From Peribacillus loiseleuriae (GTDB lineage: Bacteria > Bacillota > Bacilli > Bacillales > DSM-1321): a DNA stretch of 64,000 nt. The stretch covers positions 3,648,059 to 3,712,058 of the forward strand of contig NZ_LFZW01000001.1 of assembly GCF_001183985.1 (NCBI RefSeq), given 5' to 3'. Each line of letters opens with the position of its first letter. Within the stretch, counting starts at the first letter, position 1. The position numbers were made by a program, and so were the translations under genes. Positions 63,089-64,000 of this stretch are shown piece by piece. A model generated the notes under the pieces. It was not told where the DNA came from. It saw only the letters and a program-made list of their open reading frames with translations, and did no database searches.

Positions 63089-63170
63089 TCAAATTTGGTA
63101 GTTCCGATGCCCCATTTGTAATACTATACCTTTTTTTATGAATTTGGTAGAGTAATTTCAAATCTGGTAG
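63089..63170. promoter_or_regulatory. Three direct repeats upstream of ywqC and the SGNH gene
   Basis: TCAAATTTGGTAG (63089-63101), TGAATTTGGTAG (63139-63150) and TCAAATCTGGTAG (63158-63170) lie in the divergent promoter region. Such spaced copies suggest binding of an unknown regulator controlling the polysaccharide locus, the divergent hydrolase, or both. Confidence 0.5.
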
Positions 63171-63223
63171 AATTTACTTGAATAATATAGTTGCAATATG
63201 AAAAATCATCTTTTGGGGTTCAT

Positions 63224-63993
63224 ATGCAAGTTTTTTTGACCTTATTCTTACTAATTTGTGTAGCAGCCGTGCTCATTTTCAGCAACAAGCATTGGAATGA
63301 GCAAATTTCGAAGCATAATCAACAAGTACACCTAACGAGTGCTGAAAAGGATGACAATTCTGTGACATCCGCTTCAGCTTCCTTTCTTTTACAAAAAATT
63401 GGCCAAAGGAAAGCGTCGCTGAATTTAAAAGAAAAGAACAAGCTGGTGAGCCTTATCGGATTCTCCTCGTCGGAGCGGAAAGCAAAACCGGGGAGGATTG
63501 GACAGAAGCGGTCATTTCATCGTTGAAAGAAACCTATGGAGAGATGATTCAGGTTGCTGTTCTTCATTATGCTCTCACTTCAACAATCTTTGTTCAACAA
63601 GAGAAACAACAGGACTTACTTGCAGCGAATGCTGACATGATCATTCTCGAGCCATTCACACTGAACGATAACGGCGAAGTGAGCACAGAGAATTCATTAG
63701 TCAACATTACAACGATCGTCACCCATGTTTGTGCAAGTAAACCGTCAACAACATTTATCTTGCAGCCGCCTTATCCATTATTTAACGCGAAGTTCTATCC
63801 TCGTCAAATCGATGCCTTGCAGACATACGCCGAGGATAAGAAATTGCCTTATTTGAATCATTGGCAAGCTTGGCCAGATGATCATTCTAAACAATTGAAG
63901 GTTTATTTAATTGAGGAGCTGAGTGCACCGAACGAAGCGGGATATCATATATGGAGTAGCTATGTAATCGATTATTTAATTGCCAAGCCATAA
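63224..63993 (+). pseudogene. SGNH/GDSL-type hydrolase, frameshifted
   Basis: The gene starts at ATG 63224, after TTGGGG, with a membrane anchor (MQVFLTLFLLICVAAVLIF). Around 63375-63390, in a T-rich run, the reading frame shifts: the first frame goes on to a stop at 63526 with unlike residues. The second frame reads FTKNWPKESVAEFKRKEQ, YRILLVGAESKTGEDWTEA and continues through ANADMIILEP, LPYLNHWQAWPDD to 63993. The fold is that of the SGNH hydrolases found beside Bacillus polysaccharide loci, which may deacylate glycans. One indel separates it from an intact gene of about 255 codons. Confidence 0.8.
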
Positions 63994-64000
63994 GAAACAA

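Noticed and set aside
1-64000. CRISPR arrays, tRNA or rRNA genes and complete insertion sequences
   Set aside because: No regularly spaced repeats, cloverleaf sequences, rRNA blocks or intact transposases were found on reading both strands by eye.

Overview
The window looks like a chromosomal segment of a low-GC Gram-positive spore-former of the Bacillaceae (Bacillus, Neobacillus or Peribacillus type). The evidence is strong AGGAGG ribosome sites, frequent TTG and GTG starts, a YwqCDE-type tyrosine-kinase/phosphatase set, PepV, a VanZ protein, an ECF S-component and a Bacillus-style c-di-GMP-I riboswitch. I see no rRNA, tRNA, CRISPR array, intact transposase or prophage. Broken genes are unusually common: a sugar-binding lipoprotein, a transaldolase, galU, an SGNH hydrolase and a ParB-like gene each carry stops or frameshifts. 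This is either real decay or partly sequence error.

Layout. (1) 0.2-4.7 kb: HIT hydrolase, ECF S-component, VanZ and a decayed sugar ABC binding protein. (2) 4.7-12.7 kb, minus strand: a catabolic island with a PTS EIICB, PepV-like dipeptidase, truncated transaldolase, Fe-type alcohol dehydrogenase, ribulose-phosphate-3-epimerase-like enzyme, tyrosine phenol-lyase/tryptophanase-family lyase and a YheO-like regulator. (3) 13.7-21.0 kb, minus strand: a polyol/pentose operon with xylulokinase, LacI regulator, ribose-type ABC importer and polyol dehydrogenase. It has two matching LacI-type palindromes and a clear promoter. (4) 21-24 kb: mostly relics and small genes. (5) 24.3-33.2 kb, plus strand: a complete Wzx/Wzy polysaccharide cluster whose tyrosine-kinase gene has lost its catalytic motifs, followed by two convergent beta-helix surface proteins (33.2-36.0 kb). 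(6) 36.8-39.1 kb: a copper-amine-oxidase-N-like secreted protein, small genes and a c-di-GMP-I riboswitch. (7) 39.8-42.3 kb, minus strand: an unrecognised two-gene cassette, a membrane-anchored coiled-coil protein followed by an HNH-motif membrane protein. (8) 43.2-63.0 kb, minus strand: a second polysaccharide locus, reading ywqC-ywqD-ywqE-(galU pseudogene)-pglF-pglE-pglC-pglD-GT4-nucleotide-sugar dehydrogenase-GT2-GT2-wzy-wzx-rmlACDB. (9) 63.2-64.0 kb, plus strand: a frameshifted SGNH hydrolase.

How it works together. The 43-63 kb locus should build a glycan primed with a bacillosamine-type sugar phosphate (PglF/E/D/C), extended with rhamnose (RmlABCD) and a uronic acid, flipped and polymerised by Wzx/Wzy and controlled by the YwqCDE phosphorylation loop. 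The plus-strand cluster is an independent second Wzx/Wzy locus with its own initiating transferase and acyltransferase. The 13.7-21 kb operon would import a sugar alcohol, oxidise it to a ketopentose and phosphorylate it to feed the pentose-phosphate pathway. The 4.7-12.7 kb island has no pathway I recognise.

The best candidates for something undescribed are the HNH plus coiled-coil membrane cassette, the lyase/epimerase/alcohol-dehydrogenase/PTS island, the active-site-less tyrosine-kinase homologue and a family of three dispersed, decayed small-ORF repeats.
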